From CAYGVT01 sp964353355 (GTDB lineage: Archaea > Thermoplasmatota > DTKX01 > GCA-020343715), in NCBI GenBank assembly GCA_964353355.1, contig CAYGVT010000143.1, positions 17,714 to 81,713 on the forward strand: a DNA stretch of 64,000 bases, in the 5' to 3' direction. The translations under genes and the position numbers were made by a program. The notes under the pieces were generated by a model that worked only from the letters and a program-made list of their open reading frames with translations, did no database searches and was not told the origin of the DNA. How positions within the stretch are numbered: position 1 is the first letter of the stretch; the number at the start of each line of letters is the position of its first letter. Positions 49,394-57,221 of this stretch are shown in pieces.

Positions 49394-49984
49394 TCATTCC
49401 TTGAAGTGCTCGAGGAGGAGCAGCGCGCGGCGCGCGAACTCGACCGCCTTGTCGTGGTTGTTGTTCTCCGAGAAGGTGCGTGCGAGGTACCGCATGCGGT
49501 CCGCGCGGTCCCATACCTCGCCGTGCTCGCGGTCGCCGAGCTCGCGGTCGAGCCTGTCGAGGAACCGCTTCGCCCTGCCCTCCGGCGTGAGGCCGGTCAG
49601 GCCCTCGAGCTCCTCGATGATGGACGCGGGCCTCGGCCTCGCGCTTCCAGGCGCGGTCGTTGCGGTCGTGGGGTTGGCCGCGAAGGCGCCCCCGTCCGCG
49701 AGGTGCTCGGATCCCTCAGGGAGCATCGGCAGCTCCTCGGAGGCATCCCCCAGGTCCTGGAGGGCGTCGCGGAAGGCCTCCTCGAGCGCCTCCGACAGGT
49801 CGCCCACGCCCATGCCCTGGAGCTGGCGCATGAAGGCCTCGATGCGCTCCTCCTTGGCCGCCACGGCCTGCTCGCGCCGCAGCACGTCCCGGATGGTCCT
49901 CTCGAGCGTGCGCTCGCGGGTGATGATGACGGCCTCCCGCTCCTGCATCTCGAGGGCCTTCTTGGCGGTCTCCTTGTCTACCAC
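49394..49984 (-). CDS. Coiled-coil protein with C-terminal TPR-like helices
   Basis: A 196-residue cytosolic protein. Residues 1-55 form a long helix rich in R/E/K (ETAKKALEMQEREAVIITRERTLERTIRDVLRREQ), then an acidic linker, then a C-terminal helical hairpin (RMRYLARTFSENNNHDKAVEFARRALLLLE), a TPR-like motif. No known family. The GTG start is preceded by GGTGAGC. Its role cannot be assigned. It is divergent from the winged-helix/SufS operon. Confidence 0.6.
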   Translation of the reverse strand: MVDKETAKKALEMQEREAVIITRERTLERTIRDVLRREQAVAAKEERIEAFMRQLQGMGVGDLSEALEEAFRDALQDLGDASEELPMLPEGSEHLADGGAFAANPTTATTAPGSARPRPASIIEELEGLTGLTPEGRAKRFLDRLDRELGDREHGEVWDRADRMRYLARTFSENNNHDKAVEFARRALLLLEHFKE

Positions 49985-50182
49985 CGGTGCTCACCAGGCT
50001 TCAGACTGGGCGCCATCCTGGTAGCGGCCTAGCATAGAATTACCTTTCGGCCAGATTCTCAGCGCCTGGAAGCCATGGGCGCTCGCCCCCGCATGGCCGT
50101 CGTGCCTTTGGGCCGAAGTATTAATAACGCGTGGACCATGCCTAGCCGCGCGAGTGCCAGACGGGTCAGTAGAGGGACCGAG

Positions 50183-50467
50183 ATGCAGGACAGGACCCAG
50201 GGCGCGGGGCCGGCGACGAACCGCGAGCTCACCCCCCAGGAGGGCGAGCAGCTCATCGTGGACCTCCTCCGGGAGCTCGGCCCCATGACCACCAACCAGA
50301 TCACCTCCGCGACCCAGGCCAAGGGCGTCCACTGCCCCGACTCCACCGTCAAGTTCCTCACCAAGCTCAAGGCCAAGAGGGCTGTCCTGGGCGGCGTGGA
50401 CCGCCAGAAGGGCACCTGGATATGGTGGGTCGAGGGCCATGCTCCCCCGGGGGGCGCTCCCAAGTGA
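50183..50467 (+). CDS. Small winged-helix DNA-binding protein
   Basis: A 94-residue protein: helices EQLIVDLLRELGPMTTNQITSATQAKG, STVKFLTKLKAKRAVLGGVD (recognition helix and wing) and a hydrophobic C-terminal GTWIWWVEG strand. It resembles MarR-like or other short winged helices. TATA TATTAATA (50119-50126) and GAGGGA before the ATG support the start. Its stop overlaps the GTG of the SufS-like gene (GTGA), so the pair is coupled and it may regulate that operon. Confidence 0.72.
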   Translation: MQDRTQGAGPATNRELTPQEGEQLIVDLLRELGPMTTNQITSATQAKGVHCPDSTVKFLTKLKAKRAVLGGVDRQKGTWIWWVEGHAPPGGAPK

Positions 50468-51699
50468 CGTTCAACGCATCCGCGCTGCGCAAGGACTTCC
50501 CCGTGCTCGTGCAGGACTGGGGCGACCGGCCGCCCCTCGTCTACCTCGACAACGCCTGCATGAGCCTCAAGCCCCGGTCCGTCATCGACGCCGTGACCGA
50601 GTACTACGTCCGCTACCCCGCCTGCTCGGGCAGGAGCGTGCACCGCCTGGCCACGGAGGTGACGCTGCGCGTCGACCGCGCGCGCGAGTCGCTCGCGCGG
50701 TTCATCGGCTCGCCGCGCGCGGACGATGTGGTCATCGTGCGCAACTCCACGGAGGCGCTCAACATCGTCGCGCGCGGCATAGGGCTGCGCAAGGACGACG
50801 CCGTGCTCGTGTCCGACCGCGAGCACAACTCGAACCTGGTCCCCTGGCTCGTCCAGGCTCAGGCGGTCGGGTGCAAGGTCAGGCCGGTGCCCTCCGAGCC
50901 CGATGGCACGTTCGACCTGGACAGGCTGCAGGAGGCGCTCGCGCCCGGGGACGTGCGCATGGTGTCCTTCGTCCACACCACGAACCTGGACGGCTATACC
51001 TACCCGATACGGGAGATCGCGGAGGTCGCGCACGACCGGGGGGCCCTGGTCATGACCGACGCGGCCCAGTCAGCGCCCCACCAGCGCCTGGACGTGCGCG
51101 AGCTGGGGGTGGACTTCCTGGCGCTCTCCGTACACAAGATGCTCGGGCCCACGGCCACGGGCGCGCTGTGGGGCGAGTCCGGCCGGCTGGGGGAGCTCGC
51201 GCCCTACAACGTGGGCGGCTCGACCGTCGCCAACGTGAGCTACGAAGGGGTGGAGCTGCTGCCCGCGCCCTACAGGTTCGAGGCGGGGCTGCAGGACTAC
51301 GCGGGCATGTTCGGCATCGAGCCCGCGCTCGCCTACCTCGAGCGCCTCGGCATGGACGAAGTCCACGCCCACGACGTCGAGCTCAACCGCCTGGCCACGC
51401 GCGCGATCGAGGACGTCACCGGCCTCCGCGTGCTGGGGCCATCGGACCCCTCCATGAGGGGCGGCATCCTGACCTTCGTCATCGACGGGCTCGAGGTTCA
51501 CGACATCGCGATGACGCTGGACGAGATAGGGAACGTCGCCGTCAGGTCCGGTATGCACTGCACGCATGCCTGGTACAAGTCGCACGGGTTCAACGGCTCG
51601 GTCCGGGCCTCCTTCTACCTGTACAACACGACGCAGGACGTGGAGGCGTTCTCCGACGCGCTGCGCGTCGCGGTGAGCATCCTCAGGGGCGGCGGTTGA
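50464..51699 (+). CDS. Cysteine desulfurase (SufS-like)
   Basis: A 411-residue class V aminotransferase-fold PLP enzyme that transfers sulfur from cysteine for Fe-S cluster assembly. Signatures: YLDNACMSLKP, REHNSNLVPWL, TDAAQSAPHQ, SVHKMLGPTATGALWGE (PLP lysine) and the sulfur-accepting cysteine in VRSGMHCTHAWY. The usual His next to it is conserved (HCTH). The C terminus ends VSILRGGG. Translation starts at GTG overlapping the regulator stop. No other suf gene is nearby. Confidence 0.9.
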   Translation: MTFNASALRKDFPVLVQDWGDRPPLVYLDNACMSLKPRSVIDAVTEYYVRYPACSGRSVHRLATEVTLRVDRARESLARFIGSPRADDVVIVRNSTEALNIVARGIGLRKDDAVLVSDREHNSNLVPWLVQAQAVGCKVRPVPSEPDGTFDLDRLQEALAPGDVRMVSFVHTTNLDGYTYPIREIAEVAHDRGALVMTDAAQSAPHQRLDVRELGVDFLALSVHKMLGPTATGALWGESGRLGELAPYNVGGSTVANVSYEGVELLPAPYRFEAGLQDYAGMFGIEPALAYLERLGMDEVHAHDVELNRLATRAIEDVTGLRVLGPSDPSMRGGILTFVIDGLEVHDIAMTLDEIGNVAVRSGMHCTHAWYKSHGFNGSVRASFYLYNTTQDVEAFSDALRVAVSILRGGG

Positions 51700-51754
51700 G
51701 GCACTGGCCCTATTGTGAAACGGCATGAGGGCAAGGGTCCGCCCCTCCCATATG

Positions 51755-51786
51755 TAGGTAATAATCTAGATAACCTAGGTTACCTA
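51755..51786. promoter_or_regulatory. Palindromic operator/promoter of the AbrB-methyltransferase operon
   Basis: The sequence just before the AbrB start holds TAGGTAA (51755) and its inverted copy TTACCTA (51780), the perfect palindrome TAACCTAGGTTA (51771-51782), and the overlapping TAGGT-T-ACCTA (51776-51786), plus two CTAG tetranucleotides (51766 and 51775). It is strongly AT-rich compared with its surroundings and ends four bases before the ATG, so a bound dimer would block the TATA-like AATAATC/CTAGATAA element and start site. Confidence 0.65.
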
Positions 51787-51789
51787 TCC

Positions 51790-51981
51790 ATGTTCTCGAT
51801 GCCGAAGGGTCATACATCGCGGCTCGTGCCGGCGAACACGACCAGCGGCTCGCTGCGCACGACCGTCCCATCAGGGGTGGTCAGGGACCTCGACCTCGAA
51901 CGCGGTGACACGGTGCAGTGGGTCGTCCGCGCGCGCGAGGACGGCCGGCTGGTCGTCGAGGTCAGCAAGGGGGGGAGGTAG
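51790..51981 (+). CDS. AbrB/SpoVT-like antitoxin-type DNA-binding protein
   Basis: A 63-residue swapped-hairpin protein: SRLVPANTTSGSLRTTVPSGVVRDLDLERGDTVQWVVRAREDGRLVVEVSKGG, with the LRTTVP...LGL-like dimer core of AbrB (here LRTTVPSGVVRDLDLERGD). Dimers bind palindromic operators, and one immediately precedes its start (51755-51786). It is separated from the methyltransferase start by zero bases (TAG-ATG), so it probably represses that operon itself. ATG 51790 is chosen rather than the frame opening at 51715, which would put the palindrome inside the coding region. Confidence 0.8.
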   Translation: MFSMPKGHTSRLVPANTTSGSLRTTVPSGVVRDLDLERGDTVQWVVRAREDGRLVVEVSKGGR

Positions 51982-52884
51982 ATGGAGGCCGAGACGCACG
52001 CGTCCGACGCGCGCGCGCCGGCCGCGCCGACCCCGGGCACGCCCCTTGCGGGAGGCGCGCCCCTGGACGCGATCGTGTGCGGTGACTGCCTGGAGGGAAT
52101 GGCTCGCCTGCCCGCGGGGTGCGTCGACGTCGTGGTCACCTCGCCGCCCTACAACATCGGCAAGGACTACGGGAGGTACGACGACAGCCGCCCGCGCGAG
52201 GAGTACCTCGCATGGATGGGACGCGTGTTCGCGGAGTGCCGCCGCGTGTTGCGGGACGATGGCTCGTTCTTCCTCAACGTGGGAGGCAAGCCCTCGGACC
52301 AGTGGGTGCCGCTCGACCTAGCCATGAGGGCGCGCGAGCACTTCCAGCTCCAGAACACCATCGTGTGGGTCAAGTCCATCGCCATCCCGAAATCCTCGGT
52401 CGGTCGCGCGGTCGGGCTGGACCACGACCTTGCGGTGGGGCACTACAAGCCCGTGAACTCGGCCAGGTACCTCAGCTCGTGCCACGAGCACGTGTTCCAC
52501 CTCACGAAGCGGGGGCTCTCGCGCCTGGACAAGCTGGCAGTAGGCGTGCCCTACCAGGACAAGAGCAACGTGCGCCGGTGGCGCAGCGGCGCGGAGGACC
52601 TGCGCGACCGCGGCAACGTGTGGTTCATCCCCTACGAGACCATCCAGTCCTACCGCGGCCACCCCTCGGTCTACCCCGCGGAGCTGCCCGAGATGTGCAT
52701 CCGGCTGCACGGTGTCCGGCCGGGCACGGTCGTGCTCGACCCGTTCATGGGCACGGGGTCGACGGCCATCGCCGCCCTGCGGCTGGGCGTGAGGTACCTG
52801 GGTTTCGAGCTCGACCCCACGTACGTCGCCATGGCCGAGGAGCGCGTCGCGCGCCTGCGGACCAGGCTGATGCTCAAGCGCTAG
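51982..52884 (+). CDS. N4-cytosine-type site-specific DNA methyltransferase, orphan
   Basis: A 300-residue amino-methyltransferase of beta-type domain order. The catalytic motif IV TSPPYNIGKDY lies near residue 50 (the SPPY form of N4-cytosine and some N6-adenine enzymes) and the SAM-binding motif I DPFMGTGSTAIAAL near residue 255, followed by GVRYLGFELDPTYVAMA. It has a shape close to known orphan archaeal CTAG methyltransferases, but specificity is not established. No restriction endonuclease lies nearby, so it is probably a housekeeping or regulatory methyltransferase. Its 3' end overlaps the convergent phosphomutase by four bases. Confidence 0.82.
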   Translation: MEAETHASDARAPAAPTPGTPLAGGAPLDAIVCGDCLEGMARLPAGCVDVVVTSPPYNIGKDYGRYDDSRPREEYLAWMGRVFAECRRVLRDDGSFFLNVGGKPSDQWVPLDLAMRAREHFQLQNTIVWVKSIAIPKSSVGRAVGLDHDLAVGHYKPVNSARYLSSCHEHVFHLTKRGLSRLDKLAVGVPYQDKSNVRRWRSGAEDLRDRGNVWFIPYETIQSYRGHPSVYPAELPEMCIRLHGVRPGTVVLDPFMGTGSTAIAALRLGVRYLGFELDPTYVAMAEERVARLRTRLMLKR

Positions 52885-54449
52885 CGCCGGCGGCGGCTGG
52901 CCGCCGTCCCCTTGCGTGCGGGCTTGGCCTTCAGCACTTGCCTGGGCTTCGGCCTGGGCCTTGGCTTCGGCTTGGGCTTGGCCTTGGGCTTGGCCTCGGG
53001 CTTGGGCTTCTCGACTGACTTGGCGGGGGACTTGGCATCGGACTTGGGCGTGGGCTTGGGTGAAGCCTCCACCACCTTGGCCGCCGTCGTCCCCTTGGCC
53101 TCCGCAAGCTTCTCCGCGAACACCGATTTGAACTCCTTCACGAGCGCCTCTAGTCGTGGCCTGGTGCGCGCCTCGGCGAAGAGGCGCGTAAGTGGCTGCG
53201 TGTTGGAGGGGCGGAGCATCGCCCAGCCATCCTCGTAGATGACCTTCACGCCGTCCGTGGTGTCGATGCGCGCGCCGCGCGAGCGGAAGTGCTCGAGGAG
53301 CAGGTCGTTCACGCGGAACTTGACGTCGTCGGGGCAGGGCAGCTCCTCCTCGACGAACGGGTAGCTCGGGATGGCGTCGACCGTCTCGGACAGGCGCCTG
53401 CTCCCCCGACCCAGGATCTCCATGAGCTTGATGGTTGCGAGCATGGGGTCGTCGAAGATGTAAAAGAGGGGCAGGAAGTAGTGCGCCGAGATCTCCATGG
53501 CGAACACGCCGTTCAGGCGCTTGACCTCCTCGCACACGAACACGTCGCCCACCCGCACGCGCGCGACCTCGGCCCCGTCCTTGGCGAGCTCGTCCTCGAC
53601 AATCATCGAGCAGGGCACGTTCGCGATGACCTTGCCCTTGCGCGCCTTGAGCGCGTCCCTTGCGAGGAGGATGCCCGCCTTCTCGACCTGGACCGCGCGC
53701 CCCTGGTCGTCCACGAACACGCACCGGTCCCCGTCGCCGTCGTAGCCCACGCCCAGGTCCGCGTGCTCCCGCACGACGGCCTCCATGAGCATGCCGAGCG
53801 ACTTCTCCGTCGGATGCGGCGACCTGTTCGGGAACGTCCCGTCGACCTCGCCGTTGATGACGACGACCTCATGGCCGACCCTGCGCAGGAGCTCGGGGGC
53901 CACCAGCGTGGCCGCCCCGTTGCCTGGGTCCACGACGACCTTGAGCCTCCTCGGGGCTGTGACGCGCCCCCTCAGGAACGCCATGTACGCCTCGGCGGCC
54001 TTGCCGCCCTGCGGCCGCACGAGCCTCCCGACGCGCTTCCATGGCGGGCGCTCCGGCGGGCCCTTGAGGAACATCGCCTTGAGGACCTGGTTCCTGTCCG
54101 TCCAGCCCGAGCCATCAGGGTTGCGGAACCGGATGCCGTTGTACTCGGGCGGGTTGTGCGAGGCCGTGATGTAGATGCCCGCGTCGCACCGCTCGTTCCA
54201 CACGTGGAAGTTGAGCACCGGGATGGGGCACGCGCCCACATCGATGGCCTCCATGCCGCCCGCGACCACGCCCGCGAGCACCGCGGACTGCATGGCCACG
54301 CTCGAGACGCGCACGTCGCGCCCGACGGCGACCCTGCCCTTGTGCCCCATGAGGGCTGCGAAGGTCTCGGCGATGCGCGCGGCCACGTCGACGGTGAGGT
54401 CCTCGTTGAACACGCCGCGGATGTCGTATGCCCGGAAGATGTGCTCCAT
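52881..54449 (-). CDS. Phosphomannomutase/phosphoglucomutase with basic proline-lysine tail
   Basis: A 522-residue alpha-D-phosphohexomutase. The catalytic serine loop is TASHNPPEYNG, the metal loop DGDGDR, the sugar-binding site FAMEISAHYF and the phosphate-binding loop RPSNTQP. These interconvert glucose or mannose 1- and 6-phosphates, supplying nucleotide sugars for glycans. Residues about 445 to 522 form an unusual low-complexity tail rich in KP, AK and RP repeats ending AARRRR-like residues, similar in composition to histone H1 tails. TATA near 54481-54494 (minus) lies about 40 bases before the ATG. Confidence 0.9.
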   Translation of the reverse strand: MEHIFRAYDIRGVFNEDLTVDVAARIAETFAALMGHKGRVAVGRDVRVSSVAMQSAVLAGVVAGGMEAIDVGACPIPVLNFHVWNERCDAGIYITASHNPPEYNGIRFRNPDGSGWTDRNQVLKAMFLKGPPERPPWKRVGRLVRPQGGKAAEAYMAFLRGRVTAPRRLKVVVDPGNGAATLVAPELLRRVGHEVVVINGEVDGTFPNRSPHPTEKSLGMLMEAVVREHADLGVGYDGDGDRCVFVDDQGRAVQVEKAGILLARDALKARKGKVIANVPCSMIVEDELAKDGAEVARVRVGDVFVCEEVKRLNGVFAMEISAHYFLPLFYIFDDPMLATIKLMEILGRGSRRLSETVDAIPSYPFVEEELPCPDDVKFRVNDLLLEHFRSRGARIDTTDGVKVIYEDGWAMLRPSNTQPLTRLFAEARTRPRLEALVKEFKSVFAEKLAEAKGTTAAKVVEASPKPTPKSDAKSPAKSVEKPKPEAKPKAKPKPKPRPRPKPRQVLKAKPARKGTAASRRRR

Positions 54450-54764
54450 GCGGGACGCCTAGGCCGGGGTAGAGGCTCCTCCGAGATAAGCATTGCGCAA
54501 TTGGCCCCCGGACGGTCGTTGGCGTTTTGGGGGGGTCGCGTGTTGAAATGTAAAGCACAAGTTATCCGATTCATTTCCAAGCAATGGGCATATCTTCACA
54601 TATACATGTACATTGAATGCCCATCTCCGATTACATTTGGATGCATTATATCCCCTTGTGTCGATGGAAATGGCATCTATATTGGGCATGACGGCCTTTT
54701 TCCAAAACCGCATCAGGGGGGGTCCAATGCTGTGAAACCGTAAAGGTTATCACATCCGAGGGCC
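54450..54764. other. AT-rich intergenic island between divergent genes
   Basis: The 315 bases between the phosphomutase (minus) and the duplicated regulator (plus) contain no credible gene. 54540-54720 is conspicuously AT-rich. It contains ATGGGCAT (54584-54591) and its inverted copy ATGCCCAT (54617-54624), a third TTGGGCATG (54682-54690), the palindrome TACATGTA (54603-54610) and runs such as TTTTTCC. A plus-strand TATA-like GTAAAGGTTATC (near 54739) lies about 25 bases before the next start. Confidence 0.5.
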
Positions 54765-55859
54765 ATGGCAACGTCCATGCCCAAGCCGGAGCTCAGCAAC
54801 AACGAGATGAGGACGCTTCTCGGGCTCGTCAAGTACCCCACGCTCAACGACCGGCAGCTCAGCGAGCGCATCGGCATCAAGATGTCGACCGTCACCGCCA
54901 TCAAGAACAGGCTCAAGGACCAGGGGTTCTTCATGACGGTGCGGGTGCCCAAGCTGCAGCGCCTGGGCGCGGAGCTGCTGTCGGTCTCCTACGCCCAGAC
55001 CGACCCCTCACTTCCCGACGAGCCGCGGCTCGAGGTGGGCCGCAAGGTGCTCGAATCCTTCGACGAGACGTTCTACATCGGCGCGGGGCCCAGGTACCGG
55101 TTCTCGATGGGCATGCACCGCAACTACTCCGCCGCGCGCGCCACGCTCGACGGCGTGCTGCGCCTCTACAGCCAGCACAGGCTGCTCGTGCCGGACATGT
55201 ACAACGTCGTCCTCTTCCCCTTCGACTCCACCCGCGTGCTCAACTTCTTCGACTATTCACAGCTGCTCGAGCAGGCGTTCTCCATGGAGCTGCCGCCCCG
55301 CGAGGAGGAGGGGCGCAAGGCGGGGGGGGCGACGGGGTTCGAGGGCGTCTCGACGGTCGCGCTCAGCCCCATAGAGGCCAAGGTGCTGAAGGGCCTCATC
55401 TTCAACCCGGACCTGCTCGACTCCAACATCGCCAAGGTCATCGACGTGACGCGGCAGACCGTGACGAAGATGCGCAAGAAGTTCACGGCGCAGGACCTGT
55501 TCTTCACCGTGCGCGTCCCGAACCTCAAGCTGCTGGGCTTCGAGCTGGTGGCGTTCATCCACACGACGTACCTGCCAAGCAGCACGCTCGAGTCGCGCCT
55601 CGAGACGTTCGCGCCCACGCTGGGCACGCTGCCCCTCGTCTTCAAGACGGAGGGCGGCCTGGACGGCGTCGAGATCGTGGCCACGCGCGGCTACCGTGAG
55701 TTCGCGTCCTACTACGATGCCCTCGATGCGCGGCTCCGCGACACGCGCGCCATCGGCAAGGAGCCCACGGTGCTGCTATTCACGCTCGACGAGTTCCAGA
55801 CCGTGAAGAACCACGTCTACACCCCGTGCCTGTCACGGGTGGTCGACCGCCCATCGTGA
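54765..55859 (+). CDS. Transcription regulator with two winged-helix/Lrp-like repeats
   Basis: A 364-residue cytosolic protein made of two related halves. The first half has LLGLVKYPTLNDRQLSERIGIKMSTVTAIKNRLKDQGFFMTVRVPKLQRLGAELLSV; the second half, after residue 200, has VLKGLIFNPDLLDSNIAKVIDVTRQTVTKMRKKFTAQDLFFTVRVPNLKLLGFELVAF. Each contains a helix-turn-helix and a following beta-alpha domain resembling the effector domain of Lrp/AsnC proteins. The internal duplication would give four DNA-contact units per dimer. The start is probably leaderless. Confidence 0.75.
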   Translation: MATSMPKPELSNNEMRTLLGLVKYPTLNDRQLSERIGIKMSTVTAIKNRLKDQGFFMTVRVPKLQRLGAELLSVSYAQTDPSLPDEPRLEVGRKVLESFDETFYIGAGPRYRFSMGMHRNYSAARATLDGVLRLYSQHRLLVPDMYNVVLFPFDSTRVLNFFDYSQLLEQAFSMELPPREEEGRKAGGATGFEGVSTVALSPIEAKVLKGLIFNPDLLDSNIAKVIDVTRQTVTKMRKKFTAQDLFFTVRVPNLKLLGFELVAFIHTTYLPSSTLESRLETFAPTLGTLPLVFKTEGGLDGVEIVATRGYREFASYYDALDARLRDTRAIGKEPTVLLFTLDEFQTVKNHVYTPCLSRVVDRPS

Positions 55860-55952
55860 TAGGGAGGGACGCGCCCGCAGGCCGGTGGGCCGAACCTATA
55901 TCTACTTCGGTTGCCAATTTCCTTGGGAGTAGCGAAGCCTGGGGGTCGAAGC

Positions 55953-57161
55953 ATGACCGACGCGGAGAAGGACGGCAAGGAGCCCGTGAAGCGGGACTAC
56001 ATCTCGGCCCTCCTCAGCGCGCGCGCTGGCGAGCCCCTGGACCCACATGGGCTGCTGATGCGCATCGACGCCAAGACCGAGGGGTTGCGGACGCCCTACT
56101 CCGCCAACATCTCGCGCAAGGACGCGTCCATCCTGGCAGCCCTCGCGCCGCCTGGACAGGAGAAGGCGCGCCTCGGCAGCAAGGTGGAGCTCGCGCCCTC
56201 GCGCGAGACGTCCCGCCCCGGCTTCCAGGCACTCGAGTGGGACCAGGACCGCGAGCCCATCACGGTCGACGAGCTCGTGGAGGCGGCCGAGCAGCTCGCG
56301 CCCGGTGGGGAGCCCCCCGTCGAGCTGGCCTCCCCGCAACCGGCGCCGGTGGAGGAACGGCCCCCGCCGACGGCCAAGGACGAGGGCGCCCCGACGGAGG
56401 CCCCCGCCGCCCCCGAGGACGTCGTGGTGCAGTCGCGGCCGGGCCAGCGGCTACGGGAGGGCGGCGAGTTCCCTGGCGAGCTCATGGAGGACGTCGAGGA
56501 GTCCCCGACCGAGGACACGGCCGAGATGGCGAGGCCCGCCCGGAGGAAGCCGCAGGAGGGGCCTGCCATCGTCGCCTTCCAGCACAAGGCCTCCTTCGAC
56601 GAGATCGAGGAGGCGCCCACAGAGGAATCGCGCACGCTCGACGACATGGCGGGCGCGGCACCCGGGACGCACAAGCACTGGCCCTCGCCCACGGGGCTCG
56701 AGCTGCACATCGACGGCTTCGATGACCTGGCGCGCGTGGCCGACATCTGCCCCCGGTGCGGCCGGCGCACATCGCTGCGCAACAGGCTGCTCACCTGCAC
56801 CGACTGCGGCGTGGTCGCGTGCGAGGGGTGCGAGATAAGGACCAAGTCCGACGTCGACTCGCCCTACTACTACGACTGGAAGTTCGAGCTGCCACTGTGC
56901 ATCAGATGCTTCGAGAAGGCCTACAACATCCAAAAGAGCCTGGCCAGGGCCAAGTCCTCCCTGGGAATGGGCAACTACACCTACGCCTACTTCCACGCGC
57001 AGCAGGCGCTCAAGACGGACCCAGAGTCCAGGTACGCCGAGGACGCGCGCGGCATCATCGCGCAGGTCGACAAGCGCCGGCGGGAGTCGGCCGAGCAGGA
57101 CGAGTCCTGGCGCAAGCAGCGCGACAAGCTCTCGCGCACGACCGTCGTCCACGAGCGCTAG
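55953..57161 (+). CDS. Cytosolic zinc-finger protein with disordered linker
   Basis: A 402-residue protein. The first 260 residues are rich in Glu, Pro and Ala and probably disordered, with repeated short blocks. A cross-braced zinc domain follows (CPRCGRR; CTDCGVVACEGCE; CIRC), then a helical region (LARAKSSLGMGNYTYAYFHAQQALKTDP) resembling a TPR unit. TATA CCTATATCT (55895-55903) is about 55 bases upstream. No enzyme signature. Its composition resembles that of the propeller-solenoid protein gene nearby, which also ends in a zinc ribbon. Confidence 0.68.
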   Translation: MTDAEKDGKEPVKRDYISALLSARAGEPLDPHGLLMRIDAKTEGLRTPYSANISRKDASILAALAPPGQEKARLGSKVELAPSRETSRPGFQALEWDQDREPITVDELVEAAEQLAPGGEPPVELASPQPAPVEERPPPTAKDEGAPTEAPAAPEDVVVQSRPGQRLREGGEFPGELMEDVEESPTEDTAEMARPARRKPQEGPAIVAFQHKASFDEIEEAPTEESRTLDDMAGAAPGTHKHWPSPTGLELHIDGFDDLARVADICPRCGRRTSLRNRLLTCTDCGVVACEGCEIRTKSDVDSPYYYDWKFELPLCIRCFEKAYNIQKSLARAKSSLGMGNYTYAYFHAQQALKTDPESRYAEDARGIIAQVDKRRRESAEQDESWRKQRDKLSRTTVVHER

Positions 57162-57221
57162 CCGCCCCCGTGCCCGTGCGCGGCGCCATGGCCCACGGAC
57201 GGAGGCCTGGCCAGGACGGTC

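Noticed and set aside
54459..54713. Open frame of 84 codons in the AT-rich island
   Set aside because: Overlaps promoter sequences of both flanking genes, has no ribosome site and random-looking sequence.
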